44,716 bases of DNA from Puniceicoccaceae bacterium (GTDB taxonomy: Bacteria; Verrucomicrobiota; Verrucomicrobiia; Opitutales; Coraliomargaritaceae): positions 1-44,716 of the forward strand of contig SKFT01000064.1 in NCBI GenBank assembly GCA_007117865.1, given 5' to 3'. Each line of letters starts with the position of its first letter. The first letter of the stretch is position 1. The notes under the pieces were generated by a model. The model worked only from the letters and a program-made list of their open reading frames with translations, did not search any database and was not told where the DNA came from. Position numbers and translations under genes: made by a program. This document shows, one piece after another, positions 26,281-34,182 of the stretch.

Positions 26281-27198
26281 ATGCCTTCATTTGCTCCTAT
26301 GCCAGAACCTCTTTATCATTACTATCAACCAGCTGCAGCCATAAGGGCAAGCGGTGAGGATGCCTTTTCCTTTTTGCAAAGCCAAGCCACTCAGGATTTG
26401 CGACGGGCGCAGAATAACTCAGGGGTTTATTCGCTTTGGTTGAATCACAAGGGAAAGGTCATCGGCGACAGCTTTGCCTTTCGCGAGGATGAGGAAACCT
26501 TGTTACTCATTAGCCTCTTTACTCCAGCTGCGACTTTACTGCCTCATTGGCAAAAACATATCGTTGCCGACGAAGTGGAATTGTGTGATGAGACAGGGCA
26601 ATGGTTTGGCTTGGCATGTAACGATCCGGCCCGCGAGCTGCTTGCAGATGAGTGCGGTAATGCCGCTGCACCGAGGTGTGCTTTGGGATTGCGCGATAAG
26701 ACTCCATGGTACGAACTTTTTTGGAAAGATGCAATTCCTATGCAATATGCCCGTGGGGTGCTTAAACGCAAGGGTGTCGAACCTCTTTGCGCAACAGCGA
26801 TGGAGCTGCGACGCATTTATTCTGGACTGCCGCGGGTGCCTGTCGATTTGGGGGACGGAGACCTTCCCGCTGAGGGTGGTTTGGTAGAGGACGCAATCTC
26901 TTTTACTAAGGGCTGCTTCCTCGGGCAGGAGATTGTTGCGCGAATGCATCATGTTGGACGTGCCAGGCGCGGTTTGTTTCGCTTGCGCGGAAATGGTACG
27001 CTGCCAGCCGCGCTATCACCTCTGTTATCGTCGCATTCTGATAAACCGGTGGGCGATCTTCGCAGTGGAATTCAGTTGGCGCAGGGTGGCTGGATTGGGT
27101 TGGCTATGTGTGATTTAAAAAAAATACAGAGTGTATCTAAAATAAAAATACAAAATCAGTTAGCTGAAATCCTAGCGAAGGACGGTGATATTAAATGA
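26281..27198 (+). CDS. ygfZ: Folate-binding YgfZ/GcvT-like protein
   Basis: YgfZ (COG0354) family, tetrahydrofolate-dependent helper of Fe-S enzyme assembly or repair, including MiaB; 305 aa. It has the GcvT-like fold, with AFLQSQATQDLR-type N-terminus (about 29-40: FLQSQATQDL) and the diagnostic C-terminal motif KGCFLGQEIVARMHHVGRAR near 210-229, containing the conserved cysteine of the K-G-C-[FY]-x-G-Q-E signature. ATG 26281 has an in-frame Met at 26299. The last codons become A-rich, and the stop overlaps the next ORF start by 4 bp. Confidence 0.9.
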   Translation: MPSFAPMPEPLYHYYQPAAAIRASGEDAFSFLQSQATQDLRRAQNNSGVYSLWLNHKGKVIGDSFAFREDEETLLLISLFTPAATLLPHWQKHIVADEVELCDETGQWFGLACNDPARELLADECGNAAAPRCALGLRDKTPWYELFWKDAIPMQYARGVLKRKGVEPLCATAMELRRIYSGLPRVPVDLGDGDLPAEGGLVEDAISFTKGCFLGQEIVARMHHVGRARRGLFRLRGNGTLPAALSPLLSSHSDKPVGDLRSGIQLAQGGWIGLAMCDLKKIQSVSKIKIQNQLAEILAKDGDIK

Positions 27199-27386
27199 AC
27201 GAGAATCAACAGCATGTCGCGGTAACCGCGCTATTAAAAAATCTCGGTGCGCCAGCCGAAAGTGCCGCCATAATGGCTAGTCAATTACTGAAGCGTGCGC
27301 GGCAAAATGCGCGGGAGCAATCAATCGGTGAGCCCGAAGCATTGCAGCAGTTGCTCGATAAAATTGTCAAGGCTCGCTCTAATTAG
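27195..27386 (+). CDS. Small conserved-looking cytosolic protein, unknown
   Basis: A 63-aa protein starting in the ATGA overlap with ygfZ, which supports real translation by coupling. It is predicted to be helical: NQQHVAVTALLKNLGAPAES, then AAIMASQLLKRARQNAREQ and ALQQLLDKIVKAR. The first part (alanine, leucine rich with A-x-x-M-A-x-Q-L-x-K-R-A) looks like a small helical adaptor. I do not recognise a family. Context next to a folate/Fe-S protein gives no firm clue. Confidence 0.65.
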   Translation: MNENQQHVAVTALLKNLGAPAESAAIMASQLLKRARQNAREQSIGEPEALQQLLDKIVKARSN

Positions 27387-27428
27387 TAGCTGCCAGCGCT
27401 TAAAGTGGGCTTTAGAGGGAAATTTTTT

Positions 27429-27449
27429 GCTAAAAACCCCATTTTTAGC
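27429..27449. repeat. Perfect 8-bp hairpin downstream of the 63-aa gene
   Basis: GCTAAAAA and TTTTTAGC flank a CCCCA loop, 43 bp past the stop codon. It may act as a weak terminator or mRNA 3' stabiliser; no T-run follows the stem. Confidence 0.4.
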
Positions 27450-27470
27450 AGGTTCTAGCGAATAAAGGCA

Positions 27471-27500
27471 TTGACGATAACCTGTTTTATCGGCTTTATA
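27471..27500 (+). promoter_or_regulatory. Promoter of the HU gene
   Basis: TTGACG (27471-27476) and TTTATA (27495-27500; TTATAC one base on) are spaced 18 bp. The predicted start of transcription is about 50 bp before the HU ATG. Confidence 0.6.
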
Positions 27501-27508
27501 CGGGTTTC

Positions 27509-27520
27509 GGCAATATTGCC
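27509..27520. promoter_or_regulatory. 12-bp perfect palindrome at the HU transcription start
   Basis: GGCAATATTGCC lies 8 bp past the -10, so at roughly +2 to +13 of the transcript. The position suits an operator; the binding protein is unknown. Confidence 0.45.
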
Positions 27521-27554
27521 AAGTGTTCCCTATAACAAACAAAGTAATACTATT

Positions 27555-27830
27555 ATGAATAAATCCGAACTCGTTGCAGAAGTACAAAAATCCCTAGGTC
27601 CAGACACCACTAAAGCCGCTGCAGAGCGCGCTATTGAAGCGGTGTTGGAAGGTATCAAAAAGGGTGTCAAAAAAGACAAGAACGTCCAGCTGATCGGCTT
27701 TGGCACATTCAGTGTCACTAAGCGTGCAGCTCGCACCGGAATCAACCCCCAGACCAAAGAGCCTCTTAAAATCAAGGCTTCCAAGGCTGTTAAATTCAAG
27801 GCCGGTGCTGGCTTGAAGGCGGTTCTCTAA
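27555..27830 (+). CDS. hup: HU-family DNA-binding protein
   Basis: Histone-like nucleoid protein that bends and compacts DNA as a dimer. The track starts at 27471, inside the promoter; the ATG at 27555 gives 91 aa, the standard HU length, beginning MNKSELVAEVQKSLG. The DNA-binding signature is GFGTFSVTKRAARTGINPQT (about 47-66), followed by the arm and the lysine-rich C-terminus KIKASKAVKFKAGAGLK. It is monocistronic, with its own promoter and a strong terminator. No Shine-Dalgarno precedes the ATG (AAGTAATACTATT). Confidence 0.96.
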   Translation: MNKSELVAEVQKSLGPDTTKAAAERAIEAVLEGIKKGVKKDKNVQLIGFGTFSVTKRAARTGINPQTKEPLKIKASKAVKFKAGAGLKAVL

Positions 27831-27853
27831 TCCCCGGAACTGATATTCCAACT

Positions 27854-27884
27854 AAACCCGCGGAGTAATCCGCGGGGTTTTTTT
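27854..27884 (+). terminator. Rho-independent terminator of the HU gene
   Basis: CCCGCGG (27857-27863), loop AGTAAT, CCGCGGG (27870-27876), flanked by AAA before and TTTTTTT after. It starts about 25 bp past the HU stop. Confidence 0.92.
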
Positions 27885-27944
27885 ATCGATCTTCCCTGCG
27901 CTCAAGGTTTGCACCCATACATAAATTCGTCTCAACTTGTATTA

Positions 27945-28589
27945 ATGAGTGAGCTATCATCCGTTTACATCGTGGGCGCGGGAGGATTTGGACGTGAGGT
28001 CTTCGCTTGGGCCCAACAGCATCCGCTAGCTGGCAAGGCTTGGCATATTGCTGGCTTTATTGATGACAAAGTTAGTGCTTTGACGCTATACGACTACCCC
28101 GTGGAAATTGTGGGAACGATTGAGCAGTTCCTGTCTGCCGATTTTCCACCTGCTAAAATACTCCTGGCTATTGGCGATCCCCTAATCCGGTCCCGCGTCG
28201 CGCAGCGGTTGGCAACAGGGGGCCACGAATGGATGACTTTGATCCACCCTTCCTGTGTCATTGGTCATAATGTTCGCTTCGGCAGAGGCTGCATCATTTG
28301 TCCCCATACCACTCTTACCTGCGATATTTCCCTCGGCAATGGTGTGATCATTAATGCACACAGCTCTATCGGTCACGATGTGACTGTCGGCGATTGGACT
28401 ACAATGAGCGGTCATTGTGAATTGACGGGGGCGTGTTCTGTAGGCGTTGGAGCATTTTTGGGTTGCGGTTCACACGTTCTGCCACGCATGTCTATCGGCA
28501 ATTATGCCCATGTCGGTGCTGGTTCAGTCGTGCTGCAATCAGTGCCCGGTTCAACCCGCGTTTTTGGTAATCCTGCCCGCGCTGTTTAA
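27945..28589 (+). CDS. NeuD/PglD-like sugar acyltransferase (left-handed beta-helix)
   Basis: Hexapeptide-repeat transferase of 214 aa from ATG 27945; the track's TTG at 27909 adds residues without homology. The N-terminal Rossmann-like part (SVYIVGAGGFGREVFAWAQQ at about 6-25, then GFIDD) is typical of NeuD/PglD enzymes that acetylate nucleotide-linked amino sugars or sialic acids. The C-terminal beta-helix shows isoleucine-patch repeats (CVIGHNVRFGRGCIICPHTT, NAHSSIGHDVTVGDW, MSIGNYAHVGAGSVV), with the catalytic-type His in NAHSSIGHD. The substrate is unknown; no capsule or sialic acid genes are adjacent. The IMPase-family gene follows after 24 bp. Confidence 0.85.
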   Translation: MSELSSVYIVGAGGFGREVFAWAQQHPLAGKAWHIAGFIDDKVSALTLYDYPVEIVGTIEQFLSADFPPAKILLAIGDPLIRSRVAQRLATGGHEWMTLIHPSCVIGHNVRFGRGCIICPHTTLTCDISLGNGVIINAHSSIGHDVTVGDWTTMSGHCELTGACSVGVGAFLGCGSHVLPRMSIGNYAHVGAGSVVLQSVPGSTRVFGNPARAV

Positions 28590-28613
28590 TGAGCGATCCA
28601 CTCCCCAGTTAGT

Positions 28614-29465
28614 ATGCCACGATTGTCCAACCATAGCCGCTGCGCGGCGGTGGAACTGCGCCACCGCATGAATGCCGGGAGGGTTGCTGTGCAGTCGCAA
28701 ATCACTTTTTTTGGCAAGCTTTGTGGAAATGTCGCCAGTGATTGGAAAGAGGACAATTCACGGGTGACTTTTGCCGATTTCGCTATCTCTGAACGCATTT
28801 TACATGCGCTACGCGAAGACTTTCCCCGTGATGACTTTATCAGCGAAGAGGCGGTTCCCGCAGATGAAATGATTCAACTTGAGGCAACTTATGCATGGGT
28901 TCTCGACCCCGTGGATGGTACCAATAATTATGCCTTGGGGTTTTCAGCTTGTGCAATATCGTTGGCTCTACTGCGCGATGGTGAACCTATTTACGGCTAT
29001 GTATATGATCACTCCTCGGGTTCACTAATTGAAGGAGGACCTGGAGTAGGTTTATTGATTGATGGACGCAAAGTGATCGCACTTGCAAGCAAGCAGAAGG
29101 ATTCACAGGTGTTGCTGGGACTTCACTTCCCGATGACCGATTCTGACCTCAGGGCGCTGGCACCATTGCTGACTGAAAATAAAGTTCGGGCACTTGGAAG
29201 CATTGCTCTCTCCTGTGCTCTGACGGCCACTGGTTATCTAGGGGGCGTTTTTGAAACGAAGGGACATCTATGGGATATTGCCGCTGGCGTGGCACTTATG
29301 TTGGGGGCTGGACGTAAGGTCGCTTTTCAGGTCGAGACTCCCTTTCCTGTTCGTAGTTTTTGTTTCCATTCGCCTCCTCCTCGAATGATTGCTGGCGACC
29401 AAAAACAAGTTGATTTCATTGTCAAATGCTTGGGTGGCGACTGGCTTTTCTATCCTCAAAATTAA
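28614..29465 (+). CDS. Inositol monophosphatase family phosphatase
   Basis: Mg-dependent, lithium-sensitive phosphatase fold, 283 aa. The metal-binding motifs are complete: ISEEAV near 76 (first acidic pair), WVLDPVDGTNNYALGF near 95-110 (motif A), and HLWDIAAGVALMLGAG near 220 (motif B). Members act on inositol phosphates, sugar phosphates (histidinol phosphate, fructose bisphosphate) or 3'-phosphoadenosine 5'-phosphate; the sequence does not decide. The unusual GLHFPMTD segment suggests a distinct subfamily. A CysQ-like role would fit the cys genes further along, but that is speculation. Confidence 0.85.
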   Translation: MPRLSNHSRCAAVELRHRMNAGRVAVQSQITFFGKLCGNVASDWKEDNSRVTFADFAISERILHALREDFPRDDFISEEAVPADEMIQLEATYAWVLDPVDGTNNYALGFSACAISLALLRDGEPIYGYVYDHSSGSLIEGGPGVGLLIDGRKVIALASKQKDSQVLLGLHFPMTDSDLRALAPLLTENKVRALGSIALSCALTATGYLGGVFETKGHLWDIAAGVALMLGAGRKVAFQVETPFPVRSFCFHSPPPRMIAGDQKQVDFIVKCLGGDWLFYPQN

Positions 29466-29508
29466 ATGGATTCGGTACAAGCCGGAATAGTGGCGTGTGA
29501 CTGAAAAT

Positions 29509-29538
29509 GGTAGGGACGAGCCGGCTCGCTCGTACTCC
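29509..29538. repeat. REP-like GC-rich palindromic element
   Basis: GGTAGGGACGAGCCGGCTCG followed by CTCGTACTCC contains the 12-bp perfect palindrome CGAGCCGGCTCG and an outer GGACGAG/CTCGTaCtCC pairing, preceded by GTAG. It lies in the 189-bp gap between two convergent genes, a usual place for REP elements. Nothing else is evident in 29466-29654. Confidence 0.5.
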
Positions 29539-29654
29539 GTTATTAAAGCAAACGTCCGCTGCCAGAAGTGCGCGGATATGCAGGGCAGCATGTCACCACC
29601 TTTTGCAGCCATTTGTGGAATTCATTGCAACTTTTTAAAAGCCTCACACAAGCT

Positions 29655-30986
29655 CTAGCCGCGTTGCCCCCTGTGGCTAAGGCTAAAGTCGCTTGCAATT
29701 TCAACAGCTATCTTTGCTGATACGCCTGTTTGGGCTAGCGTCCATTCTTTTGCTGCCTTAGTCAGCGCTTGACGCTCACTCTCGCAATTTAACAAGCGCT
29801 TTAGGGCAGTTTTCGTAGTCTCTTTCCCATCGGTTTGCCAAGCCGCACCAGCTCTAACCAGTGAGTCAACTATTGCACGGAAATTTTCCATGTTCGGACC
29901 CATTACCGTTGGCAGTCCGATCGATACCGCTTCGATGGGCGTTTGGCCACCCTTATTTGGAGCAAGGCTTTTGCCAATGAAGGCAATGTCGGCGGCTTGT
30001 GCCAGGTGAGATAACTCACCTGTTGTATCGGCTAAATGAATACAAACGGGATTGTTTGCCTTGTTGCCATCCCTACTCCGTATGTGGTAGCTATGCGAAT
30101 CCGATGAAAGCAGTCGAATGATTTCAGCTCTACGCTCAGCATGTCGTGGAACCAATAGTAAACGGCAGTCGATAGATTCCTTGCGGTATGAACATAGCAG
30201 ATTAAGTAAAAAAGCTTCTTCCTCTGGCCAAGTCGAAGCACCTAGTAATACCAATGGCTCAGTGTCATCTTCATTTGTCCGGAATCCTAGATCATTCCTT
30301 AGCAATTGTCTGGCTTCTTTTGCTAATACTTCACGGGGAGCAACATCCATTTTGATATTGCCTACGCAGCCCATTCGCTCACCGCCAACTCCCAATTGGA
30401 TAAGACGATGTCGATCAACCACACTGCTGGGAAAAAACAGACGCGGCTTGGCTAGTAGCCGTTTGGCTAAATAATGAATGCTTTGGTAGCGTCGAAAACT
30501 GCGGTCGGACAACCGTGCATTGACTACATAAACCGGAACCTTACGGCGCTGCGCTTCATGTAAGTGCTCCGGCCAGAGTTCACTCTCCATGGTGATGATT
30601 ATGTCCGGATCAATTTGACGCCAACTACGACGATTGAAAACGATAAAATCCAGCGGGAATAAGCCTACTTTCAAACAGTCTTCAGCATAGCGTTTGCAGC
30701 CTTCGGTATAGCCAGTACTGGTCGTTGTAGTTAAAATAATTTCCGCATTGAGCTGCAACTTTAACTCCCGAATGAGCGCACCAACCGATAAGACCTCTCC
30801 AACGCTAACGGCTTGAAGCCAGATGCGTGGGCGGCCTGCCTGCTTAGGGGCTTGCTTTGGAAAATAACCAAGCCGCTGCGCGAAATCTTTACCATAACCA
30901 CCACGTCTTAACATGCGGATGCCGTAGTAGGGCAACGCAATTAGAAACGCGGGTAAATAAATAATGCGGTAAAGCAGTATCCACAT
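29655..30986 (-). CDS. waaA: 3-deoxy-D-manno-octulosonic acid (KDO) transferase
   Basis: Inner-membrane-associated glycosyltransferase adding KDO from CMP-KDO to lipid A precursor; evidence for lipopolysaccharide. It has 443 aa with an N-terminal anchor (LLYRIIYLPAFLIALPYYGI), the GT30 acceptor region (WLQAVSVGEVLSVGALIREL near 57-76 containing the catalytic Glu, LTTTTSTGY, PLDF near 120), MESELWPEHL near 138, and the C-terminal CMP-KDO domain (GASTWPEEE near 248, AFIGKSLAPNKGGQTPIEA near 335). Its ATG overlaps the purH stop by one base (TGATG), so it is translationally coupled to purH, an unusual pair. Confidence 0.94.
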   Translation of the reverse strand: MWILLYRIIYLPAFLIALPYYGIRMLRRGGYGKDFAQRLGYFPKQAPKQAGRPRIWLQAVSVGEVLSVGALIRELKLQLNAEIILTTTTSTGYTEGCKRYAEDCLKVGLFPLDFIVFNRRSWRQIDPDIIITMESELWPEHLHEAQRRKVPVYVVNARLSDRSFRRYQSIHYLAKRLLAKPRLFFPSSVVDRHRLIQLGVGGERMGCVGNIKMDVAPREVLAKEARQLLRNDLGFRTNEDDTEPLVLLGASTWPEEEAFLLNLLCSYRKESIDCRLLLVPRHAERRAEIIRLLSSDSHSYHIRSRDGNKANNPVCIHLADTTGELSHLAQAADIAFIGKSLAPNKGGQTPIEAVSIGLPTVMGPNMENFRAIVDSLVRAGAAWQTDGKETTKTALKRLLNCESERQALTKAAKEWTLAQTGVSAKIAVEIASDFSLSHRGQRG

Positions 30987-32551
30987 CAGTGTTTAAAGTG
31001 ACGCATGCCAGTGAAGACCATCGCCATGTCGCGCTCGTTCGCTGCGGCTATTACCGCTTCGTCGCGCATCGATCCACCGGGCTGGATGGCAGCAGTGGCT
31101 CCAGCTTCAGCTGCGGCAATCAAACCGTCTGGGAAAGGGAAGAAGGCATCGGAGGCAATAATCGAGTTGTTAAGGGTGAGCCCAGCTTCGGTTGCTTTCC
31201 AGACGGCTATTTTCGAGCTGTCAACCCGCGACATCTGCCCAGCTCCAATTCCCAAAGTGCGCTCTGCAGCCGCATAGACAATCGCGTTTGACTTCACATG
31301 CTTGACTACTTTCCAGCCAAATTGCATGGCTGCCCACTCCGCTGCCGTTGGCTGCCGTTGGCTAACTACCTTCCAGCTATCCATACGATCAGCACGGTGA
31401 TCGCGGTCTTGGACCAAAATTCCTCCTACGACTGAACGTATTTCACGTAGCGAATCCGCAGGCAATCCTTGCTTTAAAGTCATTAAGCGAAGATTCTTCT
31501 TTTTGGCAAATACCGTTCGGGCGCCATCGCTAAAACCTGGCGCGATAATGACTTCACAGAATAGTTCCTTTACCACTTGGGCAAAATCCTCCGTCACAGT
31601 TTGATTGACGACAATGATGCCTCCAAATGGAGCTTGCTGATCGGTGGCAAAGGCTTGCTCCCATGCCTGTACTAGATTATCCGCACTCGCTGCGCCGCAT
31701 GGATTGGTATGCTTGAGGATCGCTACAGTGGGCTTTTGGAATTCGCCTATCAGGTATGTTGCCGCACTGATGTCGATGATGTTGTTAAAACTCAACTCTT
31801 TCCCTTGCAGTTGTTCGAAGCACTCAAGAAATTGACCATACAATGCCGCATGTTGATGAGGATTTTCTCCATAGCGTAAAACTTTTTCCTGCCCATACAC
31901 GATATTGAGTTCGCAGGGAAAACCTGCCAACTCAGCGATGTTTGGCTGAGTCTCATTCGTGCTATTTTCAAGATAGTTAGCTATCGCCCGGTCATAATTG
32001 GCGGTTCGTTTGAAGACCTTTAAGGCCAACTCTTTTCGCAACTCGATCATGCGGTTGTCGTCACCACGCAAACCATCGAGGACTCGCGTATAATCATTTG
32101 GATCGCATACCACCGTCACTGTTGCGTGATTTTTTGCCGCACTGCGTAACATCGAGGGGCCTCCAATGTCAATTTGCTCAATTGCTTCGTCGCGGGTAAC
32201 ATCGGCGCGGACAATGGTGGCCTCGAAGGGATATAAGTTGACCACCACCATGTCGATCATGCCAATTCCATGCACTTCAGCGCTTTCCATGTGAGTCGCC
32301 AAGTCGCGGCGCGCAAGCAATCCACCATGGATTTTTGGGTGTAGCGTTTTTACCCGTCCATCCATCATTTCAGGAAACCCAGTGTAGTCGCTAACTTCCG
32401 TTACCGGGATTTGCGCCTCTGCCAATAGCTTGGCCGTGCCACCGGTCGATAGCAGGGTAAAACCAAATTCAGACTGCAGCGCTTTGGCAAATTCAGCCAA
32501 TCCACTTTTATCACTCACCGAGAGAAGGGCATATCGTTTTAAACTCATCAT
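30986..32551 (-). CDS. purH: Bifunctional AICAR formyltransferase / IMP cyclohydrolase
   Basis: Last two steps of purine synthesis: formylation of AICAR with 10-formyl-THF, then ring closure to IMP. The length of 521 aa is typical. N-terminal MGS-like cyclohydrolase domain: [17 protein letters not shown] (10-26), [12 protein letters not shown] near 34, [20 protein letters not shown] near 66. C-terminal formyltransferase: KHTNPCGAA near 266 (catalytic Lys-His), FGGIIVVNQ near 300, and [10 protein letters not shown] near 465. The pair MM at the start leaves a one-codon ambiguity. A 10-bp direct duplication (gctgccgttg) near 31346 stays in frame (QPTAAE region). Confidence 0.96.
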   Translation of the reverse strand: MMSLKRYALLSVSDKSGLAEFAKALQSEFGFTLLSTGGTAKLLAEAQIPVTEVSDYTGFPEMMDGRVKTLHPKIHGGLLARRDLATHMESAEVHGIGMIDMVVVNLYPFEATIVRADVTRDEAIEQIDIGGPSMLRSAAKNHATVTVVCDPNDYTRVLDGLRGDDNRMIELRKELALKVFKRTANYDRAIANYLENSTNETQPNIAELAGFPCELNIVYGQEKVLRYGENPHQHAALYGQFLECFEQLQGKELSFNNIIDISAATYLIGEFQKPTVAILKHTNPCGAASADNLVQAWEQAFATDQQAPFGGIIVVNQTVTEDFAQVVKELFCEVIIAPGFSDGARTVFAKKKNLRLMTLKQGLPADSLREIRSVVGGILVQDRDHRADRMDSWKVVSQRQPTAAEWAAMQFGWKVVKHVKSNAIVYAAAERTLGIGAGQMSRVDSSKIAVWKATEAGLTLNNSIIASDAFFPFPDGLIAAAEAGATAAIQPGGSMRDEAVIAAANERDMAMVFTGMRHFKH

Positions 32552-32621
32552 TTTATGGATTAAAGGAGTCTCTTATGCCAACACCAGCATTTTAGGCAAG
32601 GCCCAAGCTGGATTTTCTTGC

Positions 32622-33608
32622 TTATCGCAAGTTGCGATTCAAACAATGTATGTCTGTGGACTCTTTTGATGCCAGTTGCGGAACCTTCTTGCGCCCCATC
32701 AATGCCGCCGCCCAGCTACAGTATTTGCTGATAAATGCCCGCGATCCCATGATGTAGCCACATTGAAGCAATGCCGAAAAATTTTCCGCAAATGGTTTAA
32801 TACCATTTGCCACTTGGTTTTGATTTATTACGACGCGACAAACAATTTCAGCCGGGATGACACCGCCTTTTCCTGTTTGGTCCGGCGCAAATGCTCCCCG
32901 TTGGTAAAGTTCTTGCTTATACGCAACATAGTCACTTTCGGTGTCGATGCTGGCCTTCTTTGTACTCAGATAAACCAGCGATTCACGCATTATTATGGAG
33001 CCGCATGCTGCTGCCCCAAAGCCGCTCCATGGATAGGCAGCGGGGTCTTCTGTTACCCCCGCGCGGACTGGATTTAGGTCGATATAGCAGGCGATCTTGC
33101 GCAATATTTCTGCATCTGATTCTACCAGTAAGCTGGTGTAACGGGATGCCCAAAAGGTCCCGTAGGTCTTATGGCTTGTGTTATACCATTGGGTAAAGCG
33201 TTGCTTCAGCAACTTCATGAACATGGGTAAATCATTCATGCGTTCGCGCAACAGCTTTCGCCAACTGCGCGCCTGAGCACCGCCAGTAAGCAGAATTGCT
33301 TTCAATTTTTTGACGGTTACAGGCATGTAAATCGTTCCCTTTTCCCCATAAAGTAAACTAAAGCGGCGCACCAGTTCTTCATCCGTTAGCGATTCGCGCA
33401 GGTGACGCGCTGGCACCTCAATTAAGAGGTGGAAGTGGTTTGACATGACGCAGTATGTTAATACCCGCACACCACAAAATCCCGCTACCTTATGCAATGA
33501 CTTGCAAAAAACAGCTTTCCCCTCGTCATCCAGCCACCGCTCTCCATGTACCGTCCTGCTCAAGCAGTGATAAACAGCATTTTCAGTATATCGATGTATT
33601 CTTTTCAT
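32622..33608 (-). CDS. REP-associated tyrosine transposase (RAYT, IS200-like)
   Basis: Single-strand HUH transposase, 328 aa. The HUH motif is in MSNHFHLLIEVP near 54-65 and the catalytic tyrosine in CYIDLNPVRAGV near 190, so active-site residues are intact. Other family marks are GTFWASRYTSLLVES and DPAAYPWSGF. The C-terminal extension of about 100 aa after the core is longer than in E. coli RAYT. There are no flanking terminal inverted repeats or target duplication, as expected for a domesticated-type RAYT sitting alone between genes. A paralog starts at the left window edge. REP-like palindromes at 29509-29538 and 11898-11990 are candidate partners. Confidence 0.88.
   Translation of the reverse strand: MKRIHRYTENAVYHCLSRTVHGERWLDDEGKAVFCKSLHKVAGFCGVRVLTYCVMSNHFHLLIEVPARHLRESLTDEELVRRFSLLYGEKGTIYMPVTVKKLKAILLTGGAQARSWRKLLRERMNDLPMFMKLLKQRFTQWYNTSHKTYGTFWASRYTSLLVESDAEILRKIACYIDLNPVRAGVTEDPAAYPWSGFGAAACGSIIMRESLVYLSTKKASIDTESDYVAYKQELYQRGAFAPDQTGKGGVIPAEIVCRVVINQNQVANGIKPFAENFSALLQCGYIMGSRAFISKYCSWAAALMGRKKVPQLASKESTDIHCLNRNLR
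32624..32638. repeat. 15-nt palindrome overlapping the RAYT stop codon
   Basis: ATCGCAAGTTGCGAT (7-bp arms, 1-nt centre) covers the last codons and first stop-codon base of the transposase gene. It may be chance, a short hairpin end or a REP-type remnant. Confidence 0.35.
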
Positions 33609-33642
33609 TATTAATATTTATACCTGGTCTATTTAATTGCGT

Positions 33643-33673
33643 TTAAAAAAGTGACTCGCAAAGCGAGCCACTT
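33643..33673 (-). terminator. Rho-independent terminator of the RRM gene
   Basis: On the minus strand, AAGTGGCTCGC, loop TTT, GCGAGTCACTT form an 11-bp stem with one mismatch, followed by a run of T. It is about 30 bp after the RRM stop codon and just ahead of the transposase start region. Confidence 0.85.
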
Positions 33674-33701
33674 GAAAAGTCATTTTTAGGGACTTGTTGA
33701 G

Positions 33702-34019
33702 TTAGAAACGGCGTCTGCCGCCGCCAGCACCGCCGCTGTTGCCGCGGAAATTACTTTCACGGCGTGCAGGGCGCTCCTCGCGGGGGCGTGCTTCATTAAC
33801 CTTGACAGCGCGACCATCAATCTCAGCCCCATTAAGGGCTTCAATTGCAGCATTAGCTTCGTCATTATTAACCATTTTCACGAATCCGAAACCTTTCGAA
33901 CGGCCAGTTTCGCGATCTTGGATGATGTTTGCACTCTCGACGGCACCGAAGGCGGCGAACGCGTCGCGGAGTGAATTGTCTGTCGAATTGTATGACAGAT
34001 TACCTACGTAGATGTCCAT
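33702..34019 (-). CDS. Glycine-rich RRM RNA-binding protein
   Basis: Single RNA recognition motif protein, 105 aa from ATG 34019; the track's extension to 34085 runs into the leader. RNP2 is IYVGNLSY (3-10) and RNP1 is KGFGFVKM (about 42-49), both with the aromatic residues that stack on RNA. The C-terminus is Arg/Gly-rich (NSGGAGGGRRRF). Similar small RRM proteins in cyanobacteria and other bacteria are cold-induced and may act as RNA chaperones; that role is inferred here. It has a 160-nt leader carrying an 8-bp inverted repeat and its own terminator, so it is probably a monocistronic, post-transcriptionally controlled gene. Confidence 0.93.
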   Translation of the reverse strand: MDIYVGNLSYNSTDNSLRDAFAAFGAVESANIIQDRETGRSKGFGFVKMVNNDEANAAIEALNGAEIDGRAVKVNEARPREERPARRESNFRGNSGGAGGGRRRF

Positions 34020-34048
34020 GGACTTGTATATTACTTTTGTTCTGTATT

Positions 34049-34085
34049 GTGCCGTTAAAAGAAAGGCAGGTAATCGTAACGGCAC
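34049..34085 (-). promoter_or_regulatory. 8-bp inverted repeat in the RRM gene leader
   Basis: GTGCCGTT and AACGGCAC pair perfectly across a 21-nt spacer, 30 nt upstream of the RRM start codon. A leader hairpin for temperature or autoregulatory control is possible (inference). Confidence 0.45.
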
Positions 34086-34182
34086 CGAACCTCAAACCTG
34101 GTAGGAACCCTATCTTTATTAGTTCCACGGTTACAAGCATCCACATCCCGGCAATGAATGCAATACTAATTTTTAAAGGAAA

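Noticed and set aside
31340-31370. Tandem gctgccgttg repeat in purH as a frameshift or VNTR
   Set aside because: Two copies only, reading frame is intact, and the protein is of normal length.
32622-33608. Possible loss of the catalytic tyrosine in the RAYT (Phe in KQRFTQWYN)
   Set aside because: In the E. coli RAYT the nucleophile is the Tyr of the DYIYINP motif; the equivalent CYIDLNPVRAG tyrosine is present here, so the enzyme looks intact.
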